Shown here: one piece after another, positions 9,813-18,811 of the stretch
Layout: the number at the start of each line of letters is the position of its first letter
How positions within the stretch are numbered: position 1 is the first letter of the stretch
Assembly (NCBI GenBank): GCA_017304655.1
Contig: JAFKLY010000003.1
Coordinates: 310,001-374,000, forward strand
Length of the DNA: 64,000 nt
Reading direction: 5' to 3'
DNA from: Sphingomonas sp.
GTDB lineage: Bacteria; Pseudomonadota; Alphaproteobacteria; Sphingomonadales; Sphingomonadaceae
The notes under the pieces: model-generated
The model's input: the letters and a program-made list of their open reading frames with translations, nothing else
Databases searched by the model: none
What the model was told of the DNA's origin: nothing
Made by a program: the position numbers and the translations under genes

Positions 9813-10757
9813 ATGGGCGATTCGCCAGTGCAGCCACGCCACAGCAGACCCAAAAACGGACGATCACCCTTGCCCAGCGCCCATGGTCCCAGAGGCCCCC
9901 GCCGCCCGACACGCCCCGGCCCGTCTCCTGCCCCGACCGGACGGCGCAACCGCGCACGCCCGGCGCGCAATGCGGACAAGGCGCCGCAACCGGCAGCAGC
10001 CCTCAAATCCGGCAGCGACACGCCGCGCGAGGGCGATCGCATCGCCAAGCTGCTTGCCCGTGCCGGCATCGCGAGTCGGCGGGACATCGAGCGGATGATC
10101 GCTGAGGGACGCATCGCGCTCGATAGCGAGGTGCTGACCACGCCGGCAACCATCCTCACCTCGCTGCGAGGCGTGACCGTGGACGGCAAGGCCGTGAAGG
10201 AGCCGAGCCCTGCCCGCCTCTTCCTGTTCCACAAGCCAGCCGGGCTGCTCACCACGGCCAAGGACCCCGCCGGTCGCCCGACCATCTACGACCGGCTGCC
10301 CGCGGACTTGCCCCGCGTCATGCCGGTCGGTCGGCTCGACCTTAATACCGAAGGCCTGCTGCTGCTCACCACGGATGGCGAGCTGAAGCGCCAGCTTGAG
10401 CTGCCCGCCACCGGTGTCGAGCGCACCTACCGCGCCCGCGCCTTTGGCGAGGTGAGCCAGGCGCAGCTTGAGGACCTGATCGAAGGCGTCGAGATCGAGG
10501 GCATGCGCTATGGCCGCATCGATGCCAATCTGGAGCGCCGCACCGGCCGCAACCAGTGGGTCGAGATGACCCTGACCGAAGGCAAGAACCGCGAAGTGCG
10601 CCGGGTGCTGGAGCATCTCGGCCTGAAGGTCAGCCGGCTCATCCGCACGCGCTACGGGCCATTCGTTCTGGGCGATTCCCAGCCCGGCGAAGTGGCCGAA
10701 GTGCGCCAGGTCGATCTCATCAAGTTCCGCAAGACGCTCGGCAAGGATCAGAAATGA
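9813..10757 (+). CDS. 23S rRNA pseudouridine synthase, RluB/RsuA family, with basic N-terminal extension
   Basis: About 314 residues from the ATG at 9813, chosen because earlier in-frame starts would lie inside the divergent receiver gene. Residues 1-70 are an Arg/Pro-rich disordered extension. An S4 RNA-binding domain follows (about 74-130, DRIAKLLARAGIASRRDIER). The synthase domain carries the catalytic Asp in PVGRLDLNTEGLLLLT and the later NREVRRVLEHLG motif. RluB modifies U2605 of 23S rRNA in E. coli; the paralogues RluE, RluF and RsuA are related, so the site is inferred. It overlaps rsmD by 4 bp. Confidence 0.88.
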   Translation: MGDSPVQPRHSRPKNGRSPLPSAHGPRGPRRPTRPGPSPAPTGRRNRARPARNADKAPQPAAALKSGSDTPREGDRIAKLLARAGIASRRDIERMIAEGRIALDSEVLTTPATILTSLRGVTVDGKAVKEPSPARLFLFHKPAGLLTTAKDPAGRPTIYDRLPADLPRVMPVGRLDLNTEGLLLLTTDGELKRQLELPATGVERTYRARAFGEVSQAQLEDLIEGVEIEGMRYGRIDANLERRTGRNQWVEMTLTEGKNREVRRVLEHLGLKVSRLIRTRYGPFVLGDSQPGEVAEVRQVDLIKFRKTLGKDQK

Positions 10758-11311
10758 GGATCATTTCCGGGCAATGGCGCGGGCGACCTCTCGTCGCGCC
10801 GGCTGGCGAAGCGACGCGCCCAACGGCGGATCGCACGCGCGAAACCTTGTTCTCCATGCTGACGAGCCGGCTGGGGTCGTTCGAGGATCTGCGCGTCGGC
10901 GATTTCTTTGCAGGCTCCGGCGCGCTCGGGTTCGAGGCGCTCTCGCGCGGCGCGGCCTCCTGCGTGTTTGTGGAACGCGACCGGGCGGCACTGGCATCGA
11001 TCCGCGCCAATGCCGAGAAGTTGGGGCTCGCGCGCCCCGACATCCGCCAAACGGACGTGCTCGCCCTTGGCCGCGCGACCGCACCGCTGGACGTCATCTT
11101 CATGGACCCGCCCTATCGCACAGGCGCAGGCGAAGTAGCGCTCGACAAGCTCTCTCGTCTCGGCTGGACCGGACCGGGCAGCTGGATCAGCATCGAGACC
11201 GATCGCGGCGAAACCATCTCGGTCAAGGGCTTCGAGGTGGAAACGGAGCGCGTCGTCGGCAAGGCGAAGCTCTGGCTCCTGCGCCCGGCCAGCGAGGCGC
11301 CCGGCGCATAA
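10754..11311 (+). CDS. rsmD: 16S rRNA (guanine966-N2)-methyltransferase RsmD
   Basis: 185 residues starting at an ATG that overlaps the upstream stop (ATGA). It begins with the family signature MRIISGQWRGRPL, followed by RPTADRTRETLFSML. The SAM-binding motif is VGDFFAGSGALGFEALSRGA, and the catalytic N-methylase motif is DPPY in FMDPPYR. It methylates G966 of 16S rRNA. Coupling to an rRNA pseudouridine synthase makes a small rRNA-modification operon. The gene ends just before an 8-bp stem-loop. Confidence 0.93.
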   Translation: MRIISGQWRGRPLVAPAGEATRPTADRTRETLFSMLTSRLGSFEDLRVGDFFAGSGALGFEALSRGAASCVFVERDRAALASIRANAEKLGLARPDIRQTDVLALGRATAPLDVIFMDPPYRTGAGEVALDKLSRLGWTGPGSWISIETDRGETISVKGFEVETERVVGKAKLWLLRPASEAPGA

Positions 11312-11319
11312 GCCGGGCA

Positions 11320-11350
11320 GCCGTGCTCCCTCGTCCGGCGGAAGCACGGC
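11320..11350. terminator. stem-loop between convergent genes
   Basis: A perfect 8-bp inverted repeat (GCCGTGCT at 11320-11327, AGCACGGC at 11343-11350) with a 15-nt loop sits between rsmD and the convergent Pro-rich gene. There is no T tract directly after it, so intrinsic termination is only a possibility. Confidence 0.4.
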
Positions 11351-11407
11351 GCCCCGAAATGGATCGGGCGATCAATGCCGTCCGGTCAGCGTTTTACGGA
11401 TGCGACT

Positions 11408-11731
11408 TTATTTAGCGCCGGGATTTCGACAGCCGTCCTTCACGGTGCGCGAACAGAGCGGATACTCTGCCGGTGACGGTGGCGTGGCCTGCACGACCGG
11501 TTGAGCCGGCGCCATTTCGATCTGGGCCGGCGGAGCAGGCGGGGTAACATCAGCGGCCGGAGGCGGTGGCGGCGGGGGTGCGATCGGCGCGGTTACATCG
11601 GGTGCAGGCATCGTGGCGGAAGGCGGTCCGGCTGCACCGGGATCGCCCGGGGGCGGCGCCACATCCTGCGCATGAGCGGCTATCGCGAGGGCCGAGGCTG
11701 CAAGGCCAGTCAGAAGCATCGGGATACGCAT
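11408..11731 (-). CDS. small secreted Pro/Ala-rich protein, function unknown
   Basis: A 107-residue protein starting at ATG 11731, preceded by an AGAGGAAGGAT Shine-Dalgarno region; an in-frame ATG ten codons earlier is less likely. Residues 1-22 form a signal peptide (LLTGLAASALAIAAHAQ). Most of the rest is Pro/Ala/Val-rich with a run of seven prolines, ending in a short region with two Cys (PLCSRTVKDGCRNPGAK). I do not recognise a family. The compact C-terminus with a Cys pair could be a small fold or disulfide loop carried on a disordered stalk. Confidence 0.65.
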   Translation of the reverse strand: MRIPMLLTGLAASALAIAAHAQDVAPPPGDPGAAGPPSATMPAPDVTAPIAPPPPPPPAADVTPPAPPAQIEMAPAQPVVQATPPSPAEYPLCSRTVKDGCRNPGAK

Positions 11732-11869
11732 GAGGTCATCCTTCCTCTCGTCTCTATTCATCGCCTCAGAAACGTCTCACAATCTCCCGAGGTTCCACCA
11801 TCCGTCCCGCCCCAGCGCCGCCGCATCGCGCATGCCGATGGTCGCGAAGCCCTTGCCTTGACTCCATCT

Positions 11870-11884
11870 GTTCCCTAGCTGTTC
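11870..11884 (+). promoter_or_regulatory. LexA (SOS) box upstream of uvrD
   Basis: The sequence GTTC-CCTAGCT-GTTC matches the alphaproteobacterial LexA operator consensus GTTC-N7-GTTC exactly. It ends 7 bp before the ATG of the UvrD/PcrA gene, and a TTGACT hexamer at 11858-11863 could be the -35 element. UvrD-type helicases are common SOS genes, which supports the assignment. Confidence 0.75.
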
Positions 11885-11891
11885 ACGCACG

Positions 11892-14168
11892 ATGACCGTG
11901 CCTGCCCCCTCCCCAGCCGACCCGCCTTATCTCAAGGACCTCAATGCGCCGCAGCGCGAGGCCGTGCTCACCACGGAAGGCCCTGTACTGGTGCTGGCCG
12001 GCGCGGGCACAGGCAAGACGGCAGCGTTGACCGCACGGCTGGCGCATCTGGTGGCGACCCGCCGCGCCTTTCCCTCCGAGATTCTCTGCGTCACCTTCAC
12101 CAACAAGGCGGCGCGCGAGATGCGCGAGCGCGTCGGCAAGATGATCGGCCCGGCGGTGGAAGGCATGCCCTGGCTCGGCACCTTCCACAGCGTCTGCGCG
12201 CGGATGCTGCGCCGCCATGCCGAACTGGTCGGTCTGCAAAGCAATTTCACGATCCTCGACACCGACGATCAGCTCCGCCTGATGAAGCAGATCATCCAGG
12301 CGGCCGGCCTTGACGAGAAGCGCTGGACCGCCCGTGCGCTCGCCGCACTCATCGACAAGTGGAAGAACAAGGGCCTGACGCCCAAGGAGATCGACGCCGG
12401 CGAGAGCGAGGCCTTCGCTCATGGCAAGGGCGCGGAAATCTACGCCCAATATCAGGCCCGCCTGCGCGACCTCAATGCCTGCGATTTCGGCGACCTGCTG
12501 CTGCACATGCTCACCCTGTTCAAGACCGACCGTGCGGTGCTGGAGCAGTATCAGGAGCGCTTCCGCTATATCATGGTGGACGAGTATCAGGACACCAACA
12601 CCAGCCAGTATCTCTGGCTGCGGCTGCTCGCCCAGACGCGCAAGAACATCTGCTGCGTGGGCGACGACGACCAGAGCATCTACAGCTGGCGCGGGGCCGA
12701 GGTGGCGAACATTCTGCGCTTCGAGCGGGATTTCCCCGGCGCCGCCATCATCCGGCTGGAGCAGAACTACCGCTCGACCCCGCATATCCTCGCCGCCGCC
12801 TCTGGCGTGATCGCGCAGAATGGCGGCCGGCTCGGCAAGACGCTGTGGACGGAAGCGGACGAAGGCGAGAAGCTGCGCGTCATCGGTGTGTGGGATGGAC
12901 CGGAGGAAGCGCGCCGCGTTGGCGAGGAGATCGAGCGGCTGGAGCGACAGGGCACCCGCGCCGATCAGGTCGCCATTCTCGTGCGCGCCTCGTTCCAGAC
13001 GCGCGAGTTCGAGGATCGCTTCATCCAGATCGGCCTGCCCTACCGCATCGTCGGCGGCTTCCGCTTCTATGAACGCGCCGAAATCCGCGATGCGCTCGCC
13101 TATCTGCGCCTCGTCAACCAGCCCTCGGACGATCTCGCCTTCGAGCGGATCGTCAACGTGCCCAAGCGCGGCCTGGGTGACAAGGCTGTCGAGAAAGTCC
13201 ACCGCCTTGCCCGAGCCGAGGGCGTGCCGCTCAGCGTGGCCGCCGCGCACATCGTGGAGACCGACGAACTGACCGGCGCCGCGCGCAAGTCGCTCGGCCG
13301 CTTCATTGGCGATCTGCACCGCTGGCGCGACCTCGCGAAGAGCATGGGTCATGCCGATCTCGCCCGGCAGATCCTCGACGAGAGCGGCTATACCGCCGTG
13401 TTACAGGCCGAACGCACGGCCGAAGCCTCTGGCCGACTGGAGAACCTGCAGGAACTCACCCGCGCCATGGAGGACTATGAGACACTCGGCGCCTTCCTCG
13501 AGCATGTCAGCCTCGTCATGGACAATGACGCGACGCAGGACGAGGCGAAGGTCACCATCATGACCATCCACGCCGCCAAGGGTCTGGAGTTCGACACCGT
13601 GTTCCTCGCCGGCTGGGAAGACGGGCTCTTCCCCTCGCAGCGCGCGCTCGATGAAGGCGGCCTCGCCAGCCTGGAGGAGGAGCGCCGCCTCGCTTATGTC
13701 GCGATCACGCGTGCCCGGCGGCGGTGCATCATTCTCCATGCCGCCAATCGCCGCGTCTATGGGCAGTGGACCAGCTCCATTCCCTCCCGCTTCATTGGCG
13801 AACTGCCCGGCGAGACCATCGAGGAGGAAACCACGATGAGCGGCGGCGCCAGCCTGTGGCGCGCCAACTGGTCGGAACGGGACGATCCCTTCGCCAATGC
13901 CGGGCGCGGCACCGGGCGCGGCCCCGGCTGGCAGCGCGCCGCCAGCGCCGGCGGCTTCGTTCGCGAGCCGACCCGCATCGTTGAGGCACGCCAGAGCGCC
14001 GTCAGCCTCGGCAACAAGGGCCGATCGGACATGACGGTGGGCCAGCGCGTCTTCCACCAGAAGTTCGGCTATGGCCAGGTGACCGCCATCGAGGGCAACA
14101 AGCTGGAGATCGATTTCGATCAGGCCGGGCAGAAGCGCGTGCTGGACAGCTTCGTCAATCTGGCCTGA
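11892..14168 (+). CDS. uvrD: ATP-dependent DNA helicase, UvrD/PcrA family (SF1)
   Basis: A 758-residue superfamily-1A 3'-5' helicase for excision repair, mismatch repair and replication restart. Motif I (GAGTGKT) is near residues 37-43, motif II DEYQDTN near 228-234, motif III GDDDQSIYSWRGA and motif IV QNYRST follow, and motif V/VI (TIHAAKGLEFD, EERRLAYVAITRAR) lie in the second half. The C-terminal 50 residues (VFHQKFGYGQV.) form the small Tudor-like tail seen in PcrA/UvrD. A LexA box directly upstream indicates SOS induction. A structured untranslated stretch and a terminator follow. Confidence 0.95.
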   Translation: MTVPAPSPADPPYLKDLNAPQREAVLTTEGPVLVLAGAGTGKTAALTARLAHLVATRRAFPSEILCVTFTNKAAREMRERVGKMIGPAVEGMPWLGTFHSVCARMLRRHAELVGLQSNFTILDTDDQLRLMKQIIQAAGLDEKRWTARALAALIDKWKNKGLTPKEIDAGESEAFAHGKGAEIYAQYQARLRDLNACDFGDLLLHMLTLFKTDRAVLEQYQERFRYIMVDEYQDTNTSQYLWLRLLAQTRKNICCVGDDDQSIYSWRGAEVANILRFERDFPGAAIIRLEQNYRSTPHILAAASGVIAQNGGRLGKTLWTEADEGEKLRVIGVWDGPEEARRVGEEIERLERQGTRADQVAILVRASFQTREFEDRFIQIGLPYRIVGGFRFYERAEIRDALAYLRLVNQPSDDLAFERIVNVPKRGLGDKAVEKVHRLARAEGVPLSVAAAHIVETDELTGAARKSLGRFIGDLHRWRDLAKSMGHADLARQILDESGYTAVLQAERTAEASGRLENLQELTRAMEDYETLGAFLEHVSLVMDNDATQDEAKVTIMTIHAAKGLEFDTVFLAGWEDGLFPSQRALDEGGLASLEEERRLAYVAITRARRRCIILHAANRRVYGQWTSSIPSRFIGELPGETIEEETTMSGGASLWRANWSERDDPFANAGRGTGRGPGWQRAASAGGFVREPTRIVEARQSAVSLGNKGRSDMTVGQRVFHQKFGYGQVTAIEGNKLEIDFDQAGQKRVLDSFVNLA

Positions 14169-14218
14169 GGCCGCGAGCAGCCCCGTGTTCCAAAGTCGCG
14201 GTTCGCCACCCGAGACCT

Positions 14219-14374
14219 GATTTTACCTGAAAACGGCCATCCTCGGCCTAGACACATGTAAAATCTGAGCTGCCGCAGCGGCTCGGGCTGTGTCCTTCAC
14301 AGGCTGTTAACCCTTCCGGACCTAGGCAGATCGTGCGACCCGAAGGGCGCTGGCCAGCCAGTGCTCATTCCACT
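14219..14374 (+). ncRNA. candidate structured RNA or long uvrD 3'UTR
   Basis: The stretch after uvrD holds no convincing ORF but several self-complementary segments in order: an 8-bp perfect repeat (GATTTTAC 14219-14226 / GTAAAATC 14258-14265), CTGTG-TCCTT-CACAG at about 14289-14303, CCCTTC / GAAGGG (about 14312-14347) and CTGG/CCAG near 14350. It leads straight into a strong intrinsic terminator on the same strand. It could be a trans-acting sRNA or just a structured 3'UTR. No match to 6S, tmRNA, SRP RNA or RNase P RNA is visible. Confidence 0.35.
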
Positions 14375-14414
14375 CGGCCCGGCGAGAATGTGGGTTCTCG
14401 CCGGGCCGTTTTTT
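14375..14414 (+). terminator. strong rho-independent terminator
   Basis: A perfect 14-bp stem (CGGCCCGGCGAGAA at 14375-14388, TTCTCGCCGGGCCG at 14395-14408) with a 6-nt loop is followed by six T residues. The orientation terminates plus-strand transcripts (uvrD or the candidate RNA upstream). The convergent DUF885 gene ends 8 bp later but has no T tract on its own strand here. Confidence 0.92.
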
Positions 14415-14421
14415 CTGTCGC

Positions 14422-16164
14422 TCAGAACGCGGCGCGGGCCGCGCCTCCCATCATCTGCTGGCGCAAGAGCGGGATCGGCGGACCACCATAGTTCAGCATC
14501 TGGTCGTGGAAGGCTTTCCATGCAGCACGCCCCCCGCGCGTGGCCGTCCAGTCCGCGCGCAGCTTGAGGATCATCAGCTTGCCAAGCGTGTAGTTGAGAT
14601 AGGCCGGATCATAAGTCCCACGCGCGGCCTGCTGGCGCGCCGTGCCTTCGCCCTGATAGCATTCGTCCCGGAACATCTGCTGCGCCTGCGCCTGCGTCAT
14701 CGTGCCATTGTGCAGGCGGATCGCCGAGAGATAGCGGCAATTGCGCACCAGGGCAGCGGAGAGCTGGCCGATATGGATGCCGGGATCGCCATCGCCCAGC
14801 CCGGCCTCCCACATCATTTCCTCGGTATAATGCGCCCAGCCCTCGGCAAAGGCATAACCCACGAACACGCGGCCGAAGAGCGAAGATGAGCGGTTGGCAT
14901 GCAGGAACTGGAGGAAATGCCCCGGCATCACTTCATGCAGGGACGTGAAGAGCAACCGCGCCTTGCCGGCGATGAAGCCCTGCTGCACCTCCTTGCTCCA
15001 TGAAGGATCGGGCGGAGAGATATAATAGACGGAGGGAATACCCTTCTCATACGGCCCCGCCGGATCGATATAGGCGGAATTCTGCCGGTTATAGGGCGGG
15101 CTTTCCTCAACCAGCGCTTCTTCCGTCCCAGGAATCGTCGCTAGGTCCTTGGCGATCACGAACGCCCGCAGCATCGGGATCTGCCGCCGTGCCTCGGCGA
15201 CCGGACCATCCGCGGGCTTGTCGGCCTCCATCTTCGCCATGCAGTCCGGGATCGAAAGGCCCGGCGCGAACTGCCCGCACGCCTCCCGCAGCGCGGCCTG
15301 ATTGCGCCGCAGGTCAGCCACGCCGATCGCCTCCAGCTGCGCGAGCGGCGTATCGACCATCTCGGTTGCAGCGAGCATCCGCGAGAAGCGGGCTGCGCCC
15401 AGCGCGAAATCCTGCGTCGCACCGGCACGATTGCTCTCCATCCAGTCGGCGAGATCCTTCATCGCTTTCGCCGCAGCCGCCGCCGACGCGTCGAACTCCG
15501 CCTGCAGCGCCGGATCCTGCACGGAAGCGAAAGCCGCCTTGGCGTCGCCGGTATAATAGTCGGCAAAACCGGCAAAGGCCGATTTGCCATAGGCGATGAA
15601 GCTGGCCGGCATCGGCATCTTCAGATTGGCGCGGATTTGCGCCGCAGCCGTCGGCACACGCTTGTAGAAGGCGATCAGCGCCTTCATCCGCGTCGGAGCA
15701 TCGGCGTAATTGCGCGCGATATAGACATTGGGATCGAGCCCGCCGCCGACATAATAGGTCGGATTGTTGTGCGGCTGATCCGCATCGGTCAGCCAGAAGA
15801 GCTTACCGCGCGCAACGGCGACCAGATAATCGCGCTCGAAGGCCTCGTCCCGGCCCAGCCCTTTCATGGCCTGCGCCTTGTCGATGGACTGGGTGAGGAA
15901 GGTCGCGAAACCGCGCAAGCCCGCCTCGCTCCAGTCCGGCATCTGCCCGTCGAAATCATGCCGGCCCTGATAGACGGCAAAGGCGGGATCATGCTGGAAA
16001 TAGGCCTCCAGGAAGGAATCGCGGAAGGTCGCCCAGCGTGAACGCGTCGGCTCGGCAGAGGCAGACGCCGCCTCGCTGCGCGCGCCTTGCGTCGCGCAGC
16101 CGGCGACCAGCGGGACGACCAGCAAGGGCGCCAGCAACAGGCTCAGTTTGCGGGCTCGGATCAT
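14422..16164 (-). CDS. DUF885-family lipoprotein, putative metallopeptidase-like
   Basis: A 580-residue protein of the DUF885 family. The N-terminus is a lipoprotein signal: hydrophobic LLLAPLLVVPLVAGC with the lipobox VAGC, Cys23 being the lipidation site. The HEVMPGHF motif near residue 408 is the conserved HExxxGH-like signature that suggests a gluzincin-type metal site; EGWAHYTEEMMWEAG follows with further acidic residues. Cell location is therefore membrane-anchored, facing the periplasm. The substrate is unknown. It is divergent from an MFS gene across a 153-bp spacer. Confidence 0.82.
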   Translation of the reverse strand: MIRARKLSLLLAPLLVVPLVAGCATQGARSEAASASAEPTRSRWATFRDSFLEAYFQHDPAFAVYQGRHDFDGQMPDWSEAGLRGFATFLTQSIDKAQAMKGLGRDEAFERDYLVAVARGKLFWLTDADQPHNNPTYYVGGGLDPNVYIARNYADAPTRMKALIAFYKRVPTAAAQIRANLKMPMPASFIAYGKSAFAGFADYYTGDAKAAFASVQDPALQAEFDASAAAAAKAMKDLADWMESNRAGATQDFALGAARFSRMLAATEMVDTPLAQLEAIGVADLRRNQAALREACGQFAPGLSIPDCMAKMEADKPADGPVAEARRQIPMLRAFVIAKDLATIPGTEEALVEESPPYNRQNSAYIDPAGPYEKGIPSVYYISPPDPSWSKEVQQGFIAGKARLLFTSLHEVMPGHFLQFLHANRSSSLFGRVFVGYAFAEGWAHYTEEMMWEAGLGDGDPGIHIGQLSAALVRNCRYLSAIRLHNGTMTQAQAQQMFRDECYQGEGTARQQAARGTYDPAYLNYTLGKLMILKLRADWTATRGGRAAWKAFHDQMLNYGGPPIPLLRQQMMGGAARAAF

Positions 16165-16257
16165 GTCGCACTCCAGATCGGTTGAATGGCCGCAGACTGG
16201 CCGCGCGTCGCCCGCTTGTCCAGTCGAGCGCCGGCGCCCGGCCGGCCCCGCAAAAAC

Positions 16258-16291
16258 TTTAGGCAGCGATAGCTTTGTGCCGTTGCCTAAA
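16258..16291. promoter_or_regulatory. inverted repeat in divergent promoter region
   Basis: A perfect 8-bp inverted repeat, TTTAGGCA (16258-16265) and TGCCTAAA (16284-16291) with an 18-nt spacer, lies 26 bp before the MFS start. It may be an operator for a dimeric regulator or form a leader hairpin in the MFS mRNA. No regulator gene is adjacent. Confidence 0.4.
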
Positions 16292-16317
16292 TCCGGCCCG
16301 AGCGCCTAGGAGCAGGC

Positions 16318-17673
16318 ATGGCCACAACCCAGTCCAGCGACGCCAGCGACGAAGCAGACAGTCCCGCTTATACGCATCCGATCCAGATCGGCGCGTTCCG
16401 AGCCTTTCTGGTCGTCCGCCTCTGCACCATTCTCGGCGCAACCGGGATGACGCTCATCATTGCCTGGCAGGCCTATAATATCGCGCGCCTGACCATGGCC
16501 CCGGCGCAGGCCGCCGCCCAGCTCGGCCTCATCGGCCTCATCCAGTTCTCCGTCATCTTCGCGATGACGCCCTTTGCCGGGCTCGTTGCCGATAATTTCA
16601 AGCGCACGCGCGTGGCCATGATCACCCTCACCATCGTGCTGGGCTGTGCGGCCGTGCTGGCGCTTTCCAGCTATGAGGGCTGGATCAGCCTGCCGCTGAT
16701 CTTCTGCGTGGCCGCCGTCCTCGGCTTCGGCCGCGCCTTCCAGGGGCCGGCGATCAGCTCGCTGGCGCCCAATATCGTGCCGAAGCATCTGCTGCCCAAG
16801 GCGATCGCGCTGGGGAGCATCTTCTGGCAGGCCGGCGCGATCGTCGGCCCGGCCATCGCCGGCTATGCCTATGCGCTGAAGCCTCATTATGCCTATCTCG
16901 CGAGCGCCGGGCTGTTTCTCGCCTCGATCGTCGCCATGGTTCTGGTGGGCAAGGTGCCGCAGGCGCCGCCGCAGACCGGTCGTCATCCGATCCGCCAGGT
17001 GCTTGACGGTATCACTTATGTCCGCACCAACCGGCTCGTGCTGGGCGCCATCACGCTGGATCTGTTCGCGGTGCTCCTGGCCGGAACCACGGCGCTTCTC
17101 CCGGTTTATGCGCGCGACGTGCTGCATGTCGGCGCGGCGGGTCTTGGTCACCTCGCTGCAGCTCCTGGCGTTGGTGCCGGCCTCACGGCGCTGTGGTTCT
17201 CGTTCCGCCCGCTCAAGCACAATGTCGGCCTCAAGATGCTGATCTCGGTCGCCGTGTTCGGCCTCGCCACCATGGTGTTCGGCCTCACCGCCTTCCTCCC
17301 GCAGCAGGTGGCGATCCTGGTCGCGCTGGCTGCCATGGCGACATGGGGCAGCGCGGACATGTTTTCCGTGTTCGTGCGCCAGTCGCTCATCCAGCTGCAC
17401 ACGCCGGACGACATGCGCGGCCGCGTCTCCAGCGTCTCGCTGATGACCATCTCCGCCTCGAACGAGCTGGGCGAAGCGGAATCGGGTTTCCTCGCCGCCC
17501 TCATCGGCCCAGTCGCGGCGGTGATTCTCGGCGGCGCCGGCGCCATCGCCATCACGCTCTGGTGGTCGCGCCTGTTCCCTGAGCTGCGCCATGCGCGCAC
17601 CTTCGATCCGCCGGAAACGCATTTCCGCCCTTCCCATGACGCGGCGACAGGCTCAAAAGAGTCACAGTCCTGA
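16318..17673 (+). CDS. MFS transporter, EntS/MFS_3-like
   Basis: A 451-residue membrane protein with about 12 transmembrane helices after a 25-residue polar N-terminus. The early FRAFLVVRLCTILG segment and the loop GLVADNFKRTRV between helices 2 and 3 fit the MFS_3 / EntS-like exporter group, some of which export siderophores. No siderophore genes are adjacent, so the substrate is unknown. It has a TAGGAG ribosome binding site. cysK follows 67 bp later on the same strand. Confidence 0.82.
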   Translation: MATTQSSDASDEADSPAYTHPIQIGAFRAFLVVRLCTILGATGMTLIIAWQAYNIARLTMAPAQAAAQLGLIGLIQFSVIFAMTPFAGLVADNFKRTRVAMITLTIVLGCAAVLALSSYEGWISLPLIFCVAAVLGFGRAFQGPAISSLAPNIVPKHLLPKAIALGSIFWQAGAIVGPAIAGYAYALKPHYAYLASAGLFLASIVAMVLVGKVPQAPPQTGRHPIRQVLDGITYVRTNRLVLGAITLDLFAVLLAGTTALLPVYARDVLHVGAAGLGHLAAAPGVGAGLTALWFSFRPLKHNVGLKMLISVAVFGLATMVFGLTAFLPQQVAILVALAAMATWGSADMFSVFVRQSLIQLHTPDDMRGRVSSVSLMTISASNELGEAESGFLAALIGPVAAVILGGAGAIAITLWWSRLFPELRHARTFDPPETHFRPSHDAATGSKESQS

Positions 17674-17740
17674 CGACGTCACGCTTGCCATGTCTACTGC
17701 TTCGATTGTAATTAGACCAAAGCCATAACGGAGGCATGTC

Positions 17741-18658
<918 letters not shown>

Positions 18659-18672
18659 GCGCAATCCTTGGC

Positions 18673-18702
18673 GCCAGCGGGCGTTTAACGATCGCCCCTG
18701 GC
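18673..18702 (+). terminator. stem-loop after cysK
   Basis: GCCAG-C-GGGCG pairs with CGCCC-CTGGC around a TTTAACGAT loop, with one bulged base. It lies 15 bp after cysK. No T tract follows, so it may act as an mRNA-end hairpin rather than a full intrinsic terminator. Confidence 0.4.
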
Positions 18703-18811
18703 ACCGGCTTGAAATGGGACATGGCCGCACGCCCTGCTCCTGTCATCCTTAACCGCCTTGCCTTCTGCGTTAGCCATGCACACATAGCGCCCTCGTTTCG
18801 TGGGAAAGCGC

